A DNA stretch of 64,000 nucleotides from an uncultured Flavobacteriales bacterium (lineage in GTDB: Bacteria > Bacteroidota > Bacteroidia > Flavobacteriales > Flavobacteriaceae): NCBI GenBank assembly GCA_913020155.1, contig CAJWBA010000001.1:123471-187470 (forward strand), written 5' to 3'. The position numbers and the translations under genes are program-made. The notes beneath the pieces were generated by a model that worked only from the letters and a program-made list of their open reading frames with translations, made no database searches and was not told where the DNA came from. This document shows, piece by piece, positions 45,343-54,248 of the stretch. Each line of letters opens with the position of its first letter. Within the stretch, counting starts at the first letter, position 1.

Positions 45343-46571
45343 TGGCGATTGTTTCTGTTCCTAGAAACTCCATAACGTTTATGATCCCTTGGTCGGGTTC
45401 TCACTCCTTTTTGTTTTGGAGGTTCGGGTTTAATGTTTGGGTCGGGTTCAAAACCTTGTTTCACTTCTGCAGGGATTCGAAGACCAGTCAGCTTTTCAAT
45501 GTCTTTTAAATAGGCTTTTTCATCAATGCATACAAGTGAAATTGCTTCTCCCTTTGCTCCTGCCCTACCTGTTCTTCCGATACGGTGAACATAATCTTCT
45601 GGGACATTGGGCAGTTCAAAGTTAATAACATGGGGCAATAAGGGAATATCAAGACCTCGAGCAGCAATATCAGTTGCAACTAATATTTTAACTGAACCTT
45701 CTTTAAATCCTGCTAAAGCCTTGGTCCGGGCACCTTGACTTTTATTTCCATGAATTGCAGCAGCTGCAATCTCTGCTTTCAACATTTTTTTAACTAAATT
45801 ATTTGCTCCGTGCTTGGTCCGTGTAAAAACCAACACCTGATCCCAGTTCCCTTCTTTGATTAATTTTATGATCAATTCAGCTTTTCTAGCTTTATCAACC
45901 TTGTAAATTCTCTGAACTATTGCCTCTACTGTAGTGTTTTCTGGAGTTGCTTCTACCCACACGGGCTGGTGCAAAATTCCTTGAGCAAGGACTTTAATTT
46001 CTTTTGAAAAAGTTGCTGAAAATAAAAGATTCTGTCTCCTTTTGGGCAACAAATTCATGATTTTATTGATGTCGCGCTGAAAACCCATATCAAGCATGCG
46101 GTCAGCTTCATCGAGTACCAAAATTTCTACATGTTGTAAAGACAATGCTTTTTGACTATGTAAATCCAGCAAACGCCCGGGTGTTGCTATCAAAACATCT
46201 ACTCCCTTGCGCAAGGTTGCAATTTGTGGTTTTTGATTGACTCCTCCGAAAATTACAGTAGACCAAATATCAATATGGGTGCTGTACTGTTTTACGTTAT
46301 CATAAATTTGTGCTGCTAACTCACGAGTTGGGGTCAGTACCAGTGCACGAACTTTTCGGTGTATCTCTGAATTTTTTTGGGATAATAATTGTAATAATGG
46401 AAGTGTAAATCCTGCTGTTTTTCCAGTACCTGTTTGGGCGGAAGCCAAAACATCTTTTTTTTTTAAAATTACTGGAATTGCTTTTTCTTGTATTGGGGAA
46501 GGCTCTGAATAACCTTTTTCTTGTATTGCTTTTAATAGCGATGGCTCTAGGCCGAGGTCGTTAAATTTCAT
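45339..46571 (-). CDS. rhlE: DEAD-box RNA helicase, RhlE-like
   Basis: The protein has 410 residues from the ATG at 46571, where the Q-motif region begins (Met-Lys-Phe-Asn-Asp-Leu-Gly-Leu). An upstream in-frame ATG adds 15 residues not seen in the family. Walker A [15 protein letters not shown] and His-Arg-Ile-Gly-Arg-Thr-Gly-Arg are intact. The C-terminus ends in a basic Arg/Asn-rich tail as in RhlE. The enzyme remodels RNA, often in ribosome assembly or cold adaptation. Confidence 0.94.
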   Translation of the reverse strand: MKFNDLGLEPSLLKAIQEKGYSEPSPIQEKAIPVILKKKDVLASAQTGTGKTAGFTLPLLQLLSQKNSEIHRKVRALVLTPTRELAAQIYDNVKQYSTHIDIWSTVIFGGVNQKPQIATLRKGVDVLIATPGRLLDLHSQKALSLQHVEILVLDEADRMLDMGFQRDINKIMNLLPKRRQNLLFSATFSKEIKVLAQGILHQPVWVEATPENTTVEAIVQRIYKVDKARKAELIIKLIKEGNWDQVLVFTRTKHGANNLVKKMLKAEIAAAAIHGNKSQGARTKALAGFKEGSVKILVATDIAARGLDIPLLPHVINFELPNVPEDYVHRIGRTGRAGAKGEAISLVCIDEKAYLKDIEKLTGLRIPAEVKQGFEPDPNIKPEPPKQKGVRTRPRDHKRYGVSRNRNNRH

Positions 46572-46662
46572 AGTGAGAGCTTTTATTTCGCTCCTTCGTA
46601 TGTAAAGATACAACAACTTTGTGGCCCTGTAACAACAAGTGATTTTTATTCAATATTCGTTC

Positions 46663-47073
46663 TTAAATTAGCTCAATTCGGTCGTCTAATAATCGGATTA
46701 GTTTACGTTTGTACAAAAATCCTAGGGCTCTTTTAAATGCCTTTTTACTCATATTGAGTTGGCTTTTGATGGATACGGGTGTACTTTTATCGGTAAGCAT
46801 CAGATGGCCTGGATCTTTTAGAGCGTCCATAACAGCATCACAATCCAAATCAATTACATTTAAAAAACCTAAAGGACGAAGGGAAACATCAATTTTACCA
46901 TCTTCACGAATGTTTTTGATGTAACCTTTTACTTCTCTATTTCTTCCCAATGGTTGGAAAACTTCGTTGCGAAACAAAAGACCTTCAAATTCCTCGTCGA
47001 TCAAAACTACATATCCTAGATCGGTTGCACGTTGAATCGAAAGTACTACTTGATCTCCAATTTGATAATCCAT
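46663..47073 (-). CDS. Short CvfB/YitL-like S1 RNA-binding protein
   Basis: The protein has 136 residues. It contains one S1-type beta-barrel (about 1-70, with Gly-Asp-Gln-Val and Val-Lys-Gly-Tyr-Ile-Lys-Asn-Ile-Arg-Glu-Asp-Gly-Lys-Ile-Asp) and a C-terminal winged helix (about 95-136, Ser-Lys-Lys-Ala-Phe-Lys-Arg-Ala-Leu-Gly). Typical CvfB proteins have about 280 residues with several S1 modules. Here the N-terminal modules are absent, and nothing in the upstream sequence restores them. It may be a natural short form or a truncated gene. A role in RNA binding is inferred from domains. Confidence 0.75.
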   Translation of the reverse strand: MDYQIGDQVVLSIQRATDLGYVVLIDEEFEGLLFRNEVFQPLGRNREVKGYIKNIREDGKIDVSLRPLGFLNVIDLDCDAVMDALKDPGHLMLTDKSTPVSIKSQLNMSKKAFKRALGFLYKRKLIRLLDDRIELI

Positions 47074-47142
47074 AATTAATGAGCTAAACTAACTAGTTTG
47101 CAAGGTAAGTTTTTTTGTAGGGTAAAATATCTTACTAATGGA

Positions 47143-48087
47143 TTACTTTTTTTGGAAAAGTCTTTGAATGACTTCAAATGCAGCTTCTGCCATTCGATTT
47201 CCTTTGTTGTCCAAAAGAGGATTTACCTCTGTCACTTCGAGGCTAACAACTTTTTGTGACTCCATAACTTGACCAATAATCGCAACAACTTCATCAATGT
47301 CAAAACCTTTGGAAACTGGTGTTCCTGTTCCTTTTGAAATCATATCGCAATCCATACTGTCAACATCAAAGGAAATATAAATCATATCCACATCATTGAG
47401 TCGTTCTAATGTTTCATTTACACAGCGTTCTAACCCAAGGTGGCGAATTTCGTGAACAGGATAGTTTTTAATGTTATTTTGTTTTATGATTTTATCTTCG
47501 GGTTCTTCCGTATTTCGAACACCAAAATACACAAGATGTTTTGGCATTACTTTGGGAGCGTCTCCACCTACTTTTTTTAGATTTTCCCAAAGGGTAAGGG
47601 TTTCTTGATTAATTTTGTTGACAGCCAGTTTTTCGTTGTTAAAACCCAAGGCAGCTGCAAGTGGCATTCCATGTATATTTCCTGATGGTGTACTCAAAGG
47701 AGTATGAAGATCAGCATGTGCATCAATCCACAAAACTCCTATTTTTTTGTCGGAATACGCTTTTTGTATCCCAGCCAGAGATCCGAAAGCTGAGGAATGA
47801 TCTCCAGAAAGAATAAGTGGAAATTGATTTTGTTTTAAAATTTCACTGACTGAATTACATACCCTTTGACATTGTTCAAAAACAAAGCTAAGCCGATGTT
47901 TCATTTCAAAGAATTTTTTATTGTAAATCGTTTCATTATGAGAAGGAACATCTACAAAAGGGTGTTCATTAAAAAAGCCATTATTTTGATTGATTGCTGC
48001 TATTTCAATAGCATCAATACCTAAGTCAGATCCTCTGGTTCCTGCACCAATATCAGAACGATTTTTTATTATGGTAATGGGTTTCAT
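47143..48087 (-). CDS. rocF: Arginase
   Basis: The protein has 314 residues, typical for arginase. Manganese-binding motifs are complete: Gly-Asp-His-Ser-Ser-Ala-Phe-Gly, Trp-Ile-Asp-Ala-His-Ala-Asp-Leu-His-Thr and Ser-Phe-Asp-Val-Asp-Ser-Met-Asp. The last also matches arginase rather than agmatinase. It converts arginine to ornithine and urea. It follows the proline dehydrogenase gene by 2 bases, so the operon unites arginine and proline breakdown toward glutamate semialdehyde. An ornithine aminotransferase is not in the window. Confidence 0.93.
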   Translation of the reverse strand: MKPITIIKNRSDIGAGTRGSDLGIDAIEIAAINQNNGFFNEHPFVDVPSHNETIYNKKFFEMKHRLSFVFEQCQRVCNSVSEILKQNQFPLILSGDHSSAFGSLAGIQKAYSDKKIGVLWIDAHADLHTPLSTPSGNIHGMPLAAALGFNNEKLAVNKINQETLTLWENLKKVGGDAPKVMPKHLVYFGVRNTEEPEDKIIKQNNIKNYPVHEIRHLGLERCVNETLERLNDVDMIYISFDVDSMDCDMISKGTGTPVSKGFDIDEVVAIIGQVMESQKVVSLEVTEVNPLLDNKGNRMAEAAFEVIQRLFQKK

Positions 48088-48089
48088 AG

Positions 48090-49265
48090 TTACTTTTGAG
48101 AATGTTTTCTTCTTTTAATCTCGTTTTGGATGAGTTCCATTTCTCTTGATGTTTGATTCGCAATAGATGTATTTTCTTTGGCTCTGCGAATGAGATAGGG
48201 AACTACTCTTTTTATTGGACCATAAGGCAAATATTTTACAACATTATATCCTTGATCAGCTAAATTAAAAGAAATATTGTCGCTCATTCCAAAAAGGTGA
48301 GCAAAGCATATTCTGGGATGATCCTTACTAATGTCCTGTGCTTCCATTTGATAAAGTGCTTTTAGGGTGCTTTCTTCATTGTGACTTCCTACAAAAACAG
48401 CGACATAGGGTAAGTTTTTTAACAATAAATTTAGTGCTTTATCAAAGTTTATGTCTGTAGCTTCTTTTGATGGACAAACTGGATTGGGTAATTGGTTGAT
48501 TCGGGCATAAGCAGTTTCTTTTTCAATATAGGCTCCTCTGACGAGTTTAATTCCTAGTTGATAACCTGTTTTTTTTGCTTTTTTGAGGAGTGCTTTCAAA
48601 TAGGTTAATCTATTTGAGAGATACATTTGAATGGTTGCGTAAACAACGATGTTGTCTTTGTTATAGGTTTCCATCAAATCTTCAACCAAGTCATCTAAAG
48701 CTGGTTGAATCCAACTTTCCTCTGCATCTACAAGGATTTTTAAATTTCGTTTTGATGCTTTTTCACAACAGCTATAAAACCTTTTCCTGATCCTTACCCA
48801 AGCTTCCTTTTCTTCTGTTGAAAGCTCGATGTTTTCGCTTACTTTTTTGAAGAGCGAACTTGCACCAAATCCTGTTGGTTTTAGAACTACAAAAGGGGTT
48901 CCCAAATTGGGGTTGGAAATTGCTGTTATTTTTAGAATTTGATTTAAGCTTTTCTCAAAACCAATTTCCGATTTGACTCCCTCTACCGAGTAATTTAAAC
49001 AGGAATCAACATTGATTTTTTTTAAATTTTTTATAACTATCTGAGATTCTTCAATGGTAGTTCCAACACAAAAATGATTGAACATGGTTGTTCGTATTAG
49101 ACCTTCTATTGGAGCTCTTAGCTTAAGTAAAATTTGGATAGATAATGTTCCAATCTTGTTTAATAAAGGAGATTCAATTAATCTAAAGAGCCAATAGCTT
49201 TTCCTGAGTTCTAAATCAGTTTTTGATGCAAAAGCGATTCGAGTATTTTCAAAAATACTACTCAT
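48090..49265 (-). CDS. Proline dehydrogenase (FAD-dependent)
   Basis: The protein has 391 residues with a PRODH TIM barrel. Characteristic pieces are Val-Leu-Lys-Pro-Thr-Gly-Phe-Gly, Leu-Val-Asp-Ala-Glu-Glu-Ser (about 180-186), Lys-Leu-Val-Arg-Gly-Ala-Tyr and the late Tyr-Leu-Pro-Tyr-Gly-Pro-Ile-Lys-Arg-Val-Val-Pro-Tyr-Leu-Ile-Arg-Arg (substrate- and FAD-binding arginines). It oxidises proline to pyrroline-5-carboxylate. It is a monofunctional enzyme, separate from the dehydrogenase, and overlaps the end of pruA by 8 bases. Confidence 0.94.
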   Translation of the reverse strand: MSSIFENTRIAFASKTDLELRKSYWLFRLIESPLLNKIGTLSIQILLKLRAPIEGLIRTTMFNHFCVGTTIEESQIVIKNLKKINVDSCLNYSVEGVKSEIGFEKSLNQILKITAISNPNLGTPFVVLKPTGFGASSLFKKVSENIELSTEEKEAWVRIRKRFYSCCEKASKRNLKILVDAEESWIQPALDDLVEDLMETYNKDNIVVYATIQMYLSNRLTYLKALLKKAKKTGYQLGIKLVRGAYIEKETAYARINQLPNPVCPSKEATDINFDKALNLLLKNLPYVAVFVGSHNEESTLKALYQMEAQDISKDHPRICFAHLFGMSDNISFNLADQGYNVVKYLPYGPIKRVVPYLIRRAKENTSIANQTSREMELIQNEIKRRKHSQK

Positions 49266-50886
49266 CCATGTAGGGATATCGATAATCTGTTGGTGGATTT
49301 AAAGTTTCTTTTACCAATTGTGGGGATACCCAACGTAAAAGATTTTGTCTTGATCCAGCTTTGTCGTTTGTTCCCGATCCACGGGCACCTCCGAAAGGTT
49401 GTTGCCCTACAACAGCCCCACTTGGCTTATCATTAATATAAAAGTTTCCAGCACTATTTTCTAGAGCCAAACGCGCTTCTTCTATTACCACTCGATCCTT
49501 TACCATTATAGCACCTGTAAGTGCATATTCAGAAGTGGAATCAACCAATTTGAGGGTGTCTCCCCATTGACTGTCTTCGTATACATAAACCGTTACCACA
49601 GGACCAAATAATTCACGTTCCATAGTGTCATACTTGGGGTTTGTGGTTACCAAAACTGTGGGGTTGATAAAATATCCTTTTGAATCGTCATAAGTCCCTC
49701 CAATCAAAATCTCAACATCTCGATTTTTTTTGGCTTGCTCAATCGCTGCACTAAGACGGTCAAAAGATTCTTTGTGAATTACGGAAGTCATAAAGTTTTT
49801 GAATTCTCTGGGAGACCCGAGCGTAATGGTTTTTATGTCTTTAACCATCTGATCTATAATGGCTTTTGATTTTGACTTTGGGAGATAAACTCTTGAAGCT
49901 GCTGAACATTTTTGCCCCTGGAATTCAAAAGCTCCGCGAATGATTGCTGTAGCTGCCTCTTTGACCTCTGCTGAATTGTGAATCACGATGTAATCTTTTC
50001 CACCCGTTTCTCCAACAATTCTTGGATAGGTTTTATAGTTGTGAATGTTACTCCCTATTTTTTGCCAAATATTTTTAAAAATATGTGTAGATCCTGTAAA
50101 GTGAATTCCCGCAAAATCTTGGCTTTTAAGAACGGTGTTAGTTACCATTTCCGGATCTCCGTTTATCATATTAATTACTCCTTTGGGCATTCCTGCTTCT
50201 TCAAAAACATCCATGATGATTTTTGCTGAAAACATTTGATGATCACTTGGCTTCCATACAATAGTGTTTCCCATAAGTGCTGGAGCAGCTGAAAGATTTC
50301 CTGCAATTGCTGTAAAATTAAACGGACTTACTGCGTAAATAAATCCTTCCAAGGGACGGTAGTGAACATGATTCCAAACTCCTCCAGAAGAGGTGGGTTG
50401 GTCTTGATAAATTTCTTCGGCAAAACGCACATTGAATCGAAGAAAATCAATAAACTCACAAGCTGCATCAATTTCTGCTTGATGCACGGTTTTGGATTGA
50501 GCAATCATTGTCGATGCATTGATGCGGTATCGATAAGGGCCTGAAATCAGTTCGGCTGCTTTTAAGAAAACTGCTGCCCTGGCAGCAAATTGCATTGTTG
50601 CCCATGTCTTTCTGGCTTCTAATGCTGCAGCTATTGCCTGTTCTACATGCGATTCCGATGCCAAACTGTAAGTTCCCAAACAGTGCTTATGATCGTGAGG
50701 AGGGTGCATTGTATTGGTTTCTGAGGAATCTATTTCTTCTCCTCCTATTTTCATTGGGATATGGATTTTTTTAGAAAAAAGATTGTCATATGCTGCGGTG
50801 ATTGCGGAACGTTCTGGTGTATTTGGGCGGTATGATTTTACGGGTTCATTGAATGGGGAAGGTGATTTTAAAAAACTATTTGACAT
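49258..50886 (-). CDS. pruA: L-glutamate gamma-semialdehyde dehydrogenase (P5C dehydrogenase)
   Basis: The protein has 542 residues of the PruA type. The catalytic cysteine lies in Phe-Gln-Gly-Gln-Lys-Cys-Ser-Ala, the general-base region in Val-Gly-Glu-Thr-Gly-Gly-Lys-Asp, and the conserved Pro-Phe-Asn-Phe-Thr-Ala segment is present. It oxidises glutamate semialdehyde to glutamate with NAD+. It is the first gene of the pruA-proline dehydrogenase-arginase operon. Confidence 0.95.
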   Translation of the reverse strand: MSNSFLKSPSPFNEPVKSYRPNTPERSAITAAYDNLFSKKIHIPMKIGGEEIDSSETNTMHPPHDHKHCLGTYSLASESHVEQAIAAALEARKTWATMQFAARAAVFLKAAELISGPYRYRINASTMIAQSKTVHQAEIDAACEFIDFLRFNVRFAEEIYQDQPTSSGGVWNHVHYRPLEGFIYAVSPFNFTAIAGNLSAAPALMGNTIVWKPSDHQMFSAKIIMDVFEEAGMPKGVINMINGDPEMVTNTVLKSQDFAGIHFTGSTHIFKNIWQKIGSNIHNYKTYPRIVGETGGKDYIVIHNSAEVKEAATAIIRGAFEFQGQKCSAASRVYLPKSKSKAIIDQMVKDIKTITLGSPREFKNFMTSVIHKESFDRLSAAIEQAKKNRDVEILIGGTYDDSKGYFINPTVLVTTNPKYDTMERELFGPVVTVYVYEDSQWGDTLKLVDSTSEYALTGAIMVKDRVVIEEARLALENSAGNFYINDKPSGAVVGQQPFGGARGSGTNDKAGSRQNLLRWVSPQLVKETLNPPTDYRYPYMDE

Positions 50887-50922
50887 GATTTTTTGATTAG
50901 TAATTTAAAATACTATTTGAAT

Positions 50923-50930
50923 CAAATTTA
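50923..50930 (-). promoter_or_regulatory. Putative -7 promoter element of the pruA operon
   Basis: On the minus strand TAAATTTG matches TAnnTTTG and lies about 37 bases upstream of the pruA ATG. No clear -33 element is visible at the expected spacing. Confidence 0.5.
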
Positions 50931-50963
50931 CAGATAAAAGTGAATAAAAAAAGTTTGTTGATA

Positions 50964-51836
50964 CTAATTTTTAAACGGAAAAAATATAGGTGTATTCTTT
51001 TTGTATTTTTGATAGGTTTCGGTTGCTCCCCACTTTTTCTCAGCATTGTCCTCAAGAAGGTTTACTCCACTTACTCGAGTGAGTAAAAAATAGGTGAATA
51101 AAGGTGATATGAGAACCAGATATTGATAACCTTCAAGGATGGGAAAAGATATTATTGATATTCCTATCCACAAGAGTACTTCACCAAAATAATTTGGATG
51201 TCGTGATAGGGCCCAAAGTCCTGTTGAAATAAATTTTTCGTTGTTTTTGGGGTCTTGATTAAATGCTGATTTTTGTCGATCAGCGGTTACTTCAATAAAG
51301 AAACCAAAAACCCAAAGTAGTGTCCCTAAAATCAAAAAAACATCCATGGGTTTTGATTCTGAAGCAAAAGTAGTAATTGCAGGAAGCGTACACATAAACA
51401 CCCAAAACCCTTGAAGAGTCCAAGCCAGCATAAATCGGGTAAAACTGGTTTTGATTTGATCAAACCTTCGGTCTTTTCCGGCCTTTTTGATTCTCAAAAA
51501 TAAAAAAGAACTTAAGCGTGCCGCCCAAATCAATATCAGACTTGCCAAAATTATTGACCGTAAATTTAAAACTTCGTTCAAATGCTGTTGATAAAGCGCA
51601 AATAGAACTACAGTAATGTACGTTATACCTCCTGTTAAATCATAAAAGTGTTCTGTTTTTAAAAAAAATGAAATAAAAAAACCCACAAACTGAATTGCAA
51701 AAATTATGACTAAAATTTGTAGCCCTAAGTCTGTCATAACTCTTGCTTGCTGTTCTAAAGTAGTTGCTTTATTCAAAAGAAGACTTAAAAACAAGACCGT
51801 TGTAATAGCAATTAACCGCTTTATGCTTTCTTTCAT
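50964..51836 (-). CDS. DUF1295 membrane protein (steroid-5-alpha-reductase/isoprenylcysteine methyltransferase-like)
   Basis: The protein has 290 residues and about seven membrane helices. The C-terminal signature Lys-Phe-Ile-Ser-Thr-Gly-Leu-Trp-Ala-Leu-Ser-Arg-His-Pro-Asn-Tyr-Phe-Gly-Glu is diagnostic for DUF1295 and shared with ICMT and reductase enzymes, where it helps bind a nucleotide cofactor. The activity is unknown, and reductase or methyltransferase chemistry on lipids is plausible. It is monocistronic. Confidence 0.9.
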   Translation of the reverse strand: MKESIKRLIAITTVLFLSLLLNKATTLEQQARVMTDLGLQILVIIFAIQFVGFFISFFLKTEHFYDLTGGITYITVVLFALYQQHLNEVLNLRSIILASLILIWAARLSSFLFLRIKKAGKDRRFDQIKTSFTRFMLAWTLQGFWVFMCTLPAITTFASESKPMDVFLILGTLLWVFGFFIEVTADRQKSAFNQDPKNNEKFISTGLWALSRHPNYFGEVLLWIGISIISFPILEGYQYLVLISPLFTYFLLTRVSGVNLLEDNAEKKWGATETYQKYKKNTPIFFPFKN

Positions 51837-51930
51837 TGTACTTTTTTTTAAATATATGTTTTAATCTTCAGTTAGAATTTCAAATATCGTAATTTAAATA
51901 TTGTTGTTGATTTATCTTAGGCGTAATTAA

Positions 51931-52128
51931 TTGCGTTATGCGATTGATTCTTATCTTTCCTTCAAAAATTCAATCAATCCTGCTGTTTGGTTTGCCGTTG
52001 AAAATGATGAAGGTGACGAATGGGACTTGTTGTGGACTAGAGAGGAGTAAACGGATGCAGAAGGAAAAGCGATAAAAATTGTTGCACAAGAAAGTTTCTG
52101 GATTGTGGATGGAAAATTATTCGTGTAA
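51931..52128 (+). pseudogene. C-terminal remnant of a secreted NTF2-like protein
   Basis: In one frame the strand reads Ala-Ile-Asp-Ser-Tyr-Leu-Ser-Phe-Lys-Asn, then Trp-Phe-Ala-Val-Glu-Asn-Asp-Glu-Gly-Asp-Glu-Trp-Asp-Leu-Leu-Trp-Thr-Arg-Glu-Glu. It meets TAA at 52048 and continues with Asp-Ala-Glu-Gly and Phe-Trp-Ile-Val-Asp-Gly-Lys to a stop at 52126. It has no start codon or N-terminus. The pattern resembles the beta-sheet end of a SnoaL/DUF4440-like protein, but the match is weak. The gap 51837-52222 otherwise holds only this remnant and a terminator. Confidence 0.45.
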
Positions 52129-52180
52129 ATCAATTTCAAAAACCAGACAACACTAGACTTTTTGTGTTTTAGGTCTAATA

Positions 52181-52211
52181 AAAAAGCCCTGCGCTTGCAG
52201 GGCTTTTATTT
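52181..52211 (-). terminator. Rho-independent terminator after the 52223 gene
   Basis: An 11-base-pair stem (AAAAGCCCTGC paired with GCAGGGCTTTT) has a 4-base loop. On the minus strand a T run follows, 12 bases beyond the stop codon of the gene at 52223. Confidence 0.85.
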
Positions 52212-52222
52212 AATGTTTTTGT

Positions 52223-52951
52223 TTATTGTTTCGGACCTGTTACTCCTTTAATTCTCATTACAGGACGCATTGACCACTGAATTGGTGTTAGCCTATCGAA
52301 GTCCAACCCTCCAATTACACCTTCTCCTGACAAATGCTCCATAACATGCTCAAGGGTGTCATAAGAGTCATAAGTCATCATGGTAGCAACATCATCTCCC
52401 TGAGGAGTTATTTTGGAAGCCGAACCCCAAGCCATCATTCCGTGCTTTGACATTGTTTTTTTGAAGTGAGGGATTACATATTGATCCATTTCTTCTAAAT
52501 GTTTTTGAACCTCAGTTGTGTTGGTAAAATTCAAAATAACATATTCGAAATCTCCTCTTGGCTGAATTTCTTGTTCCATTTTGTAGTAGTATCTTCTATC
52601 GGGTTTTAGACCGGCAAAAGAACTGTACAAAATGGGGGTTTCTACACCAACAGCTTTTTTTGAGTTATTCCACCAAGAACCTTTATTTACGGCTGTTGCA
52701 ATGTCTTTGTATGCATTGACCCATATGTAATTGAATCCATCGGGTGCTGGATTGGTACTTTCCAATAAAATCCAGTATTCTAGTTCTCCTGTATTGACTG
52801 CATCTTGCGCTATTTTTTTACTATAATTGAGCTCGATGTTTAAAAATTGGTTGATTTTATCTGCAGGTACGTGAACTGGTTGAAATACTACAATTTGTGC
52901 GCTTAATACAAATGAGAATAAAATGGTTAGTGTAAAAAATAATTTTTTCAT
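52223..52951 (-). CDS. Secreted protein of unknown function
   Basis: The protein has 242 residues with a signal peptide (Phe-Val-Leu-Ser-Ala-Gln). The mature part contains two similar-looking halves of beta-alpha character. Each has an opening strand with a hydrophobic-polar alternation (Ile-Val-Val-Phe-Gln-Pro-Val and Phe-Glu-Tyr-Val-Ile-Leu-Asn-Phe) followed by a helix, which suggests two dimeric alpha/beta-barrel (ABM/Dabb-like) domains. It lies 31 bases downstream of the TPR/NTF2 gene and is probably its operon partner. The function is unknown. Confidence 0.7.
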   Translation of the reverse strand: MKKLFFTLTILFSFVLSAQIVVFQPVHVPADKINQFLNIELNYSKKIAQDAVNTGELEYWILLESTNPAPDGFNYIWVNAYKDIATAVNKGSWWNNSKKAVGVETPILYSSFAGLKPDRRYYYKMEQEIQPRGDFEYVILNFTNTTEVQKHLEEMDQYVIPHFKKTMSKHGMMAWGSASKITPQGDDVATMMTYDSYDTLEHVMEHLSGEGVIGGLDFDRLTPIQWSMRPVMRIKGVTGPKQ

Positions 52952-52982
52952 TTAGTTTAGTTTAAATTAATTAATATGTAAA

Positions 52983-54113
52983 TTACGATTGTGGAATCCC
53001 GTTTTTGCCTTGGTTAGGTGCCCATGAGCTGTGCATTATTTTCCATCCTTTGTTGGTGTTTACCCATACGGATGACCCTCTTGTACTGTAGCTTACCTCT
53101 TTCTTATCTAAATTGAAAGTGTAACTTCCGGAACCATAAAAAGTCAATACTGCTGTTTTCATATCTGGAGAAAAAGATACTTCCATATCGTTCATGTCAA
53201 AAGTGTTCCAAACGATAGGAGCTTCTTGTTCAAATGCTTTTTTATTGAAATCATAAAAAGGACTCAGATTGGAATCTCCAGTTGAATGAGTTATATCAGG
53301 GTGCTCAAAAGCTGTGTATGCTTCATAATCTCTTGTCAAAATTGCTTCCTGCATTTTTTTCTGTTTCTGCATAATGTTATCAGAAACTTCAGTTTGATTT
53401 GTTTTTGACCAGTACAATTGTGCACTGTTCCAATAGGTAGAACCAAAATCTGCAAAATCAACTGCTTTGAGTTCTAGCTCAAGTGCTTTTTCATATTCTC
53501 CTATTGAGGCGAAGTGTTCTGCCATAGAGTCATAGGCATTAGGACCATCGTGCATTGCTTGTGATTTTTTCACATATTCCATTGCCATTTTCTGATTCGG
53601 GTCTCCAAAATCCCCTCGAAGATATCCGTAGGACATCATGTTGTAAGATGATGATGCGTTTTTTGGGAATTTTTCTGCAAAGGCTTTATATGATTTAAAA
53701 TTTGATCCTCTTGTAGTTAGATAATTTATAATCGGACTATTGGGGTGTTTTGAAACCCCTGTTTCAACAACTTTAGGTCTATCTTCTCTTGAAGCACCTA
53801 AAAAGGTGTGCCATACATTTTCTTCAGCACTAAGTTTTGATACATCTATGGTATCCAGTTTTGCTTGTCTACTCCCAAAATCTGGGTTATTGCTACTAAC
53901 TGCAGCTACGATTAACTTTGCACATCCACAGTTTGGATCCAACGTCAAAGCTGCTTTGGCCATACCCAAAGCAATAGAATACTCCAAATTGGTTAAAGAT
54001 TCAATCGCTTGGTTTGTGATTTTCTCTGCATTTTTGTTACAAGATGTTTTCTCGAACCATTGAGCTGTTGTTATACTGGTACTCAATACCAATAATAAAA
54101 AATAATTTTTCAT
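52983..54113 (-). CDS. Secreted TPR protein with C-terminal NTF2-like (DUF4440) domain
   Basis: The protein has 376 residues with a signal peptide. Residues 25-250 are helical pairs resembling tetratricopeptide repeats. The C-terminal 120 residues (Gln-Glu-Ala-Ile-Leu-Thr-Arg-Asp-Tyr-Glu-Ala-Tyr, then Trp-Lys-Ile-Met-His-Ser-Ser-Trp) form a SnoaL/DUF4440-type cone. Such C-terminal cones bind small ligands or act as scaffolds. It is the first gene of a probable two-gene operon with the 52223 gene. Confidence 0.78.
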   Translation of the reverse strand: MKNYFLLLVLSTSITTAQWFEKTSCNKNAEKITNQAIESLTNLEYSIALGMAKAALTLDPNCGCAKLIVAAVSSNNPDFGSRQAKLDTIDVSKLSAEENVWHTFLGASREDRPKVVETGVSKHPNSPIINYLTTRGSNFKSYKAFAEKFPKNASSSYNMMSYGYLRGDFGDPNQKMAMEYVKKSQAMHDGPNAYDSMAEHFASIGEYEKALELELKAVDFADFGSTYWNSAQLYWSKTNQTEVSDNIMQKQKKMQEAILTRDYEAYTAFEHPDITHSTGDSNLSPFYDFNKKAFEQEAPIVWNTFDMNDMEVSFSPDMKTAVLTFYGSGSYTFNLDKKEVSYSTRGSSVWVNTNKGWKIMHSSWAPNQGKNGIPQS

Positions 54114-54248
54114 AAAAATAGTTTAAAGTTGAACTAAATTTAAAGAAATAATTTCGTTTTACAAGTAATGTTTTATCGTAATAAAATAGACTAAGGAAAC
54201 TAAATTTTTAAAAAGTCTTAAATTTAAATTTGATTATCAATTGTATCT

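Noticed and set aside
47143..48087. Agmatinase or a second formimidoylglutamase
   Set aside because: The metal motifs and the operon with proline dehydrogenase and PruA fit arginase better.
51951..52139. Minus-strand frame of 62 codons
   Set aside because: The plus strand has the more protein-like remnant, and the minus frame is Ser-rich with no recognisable pattern.
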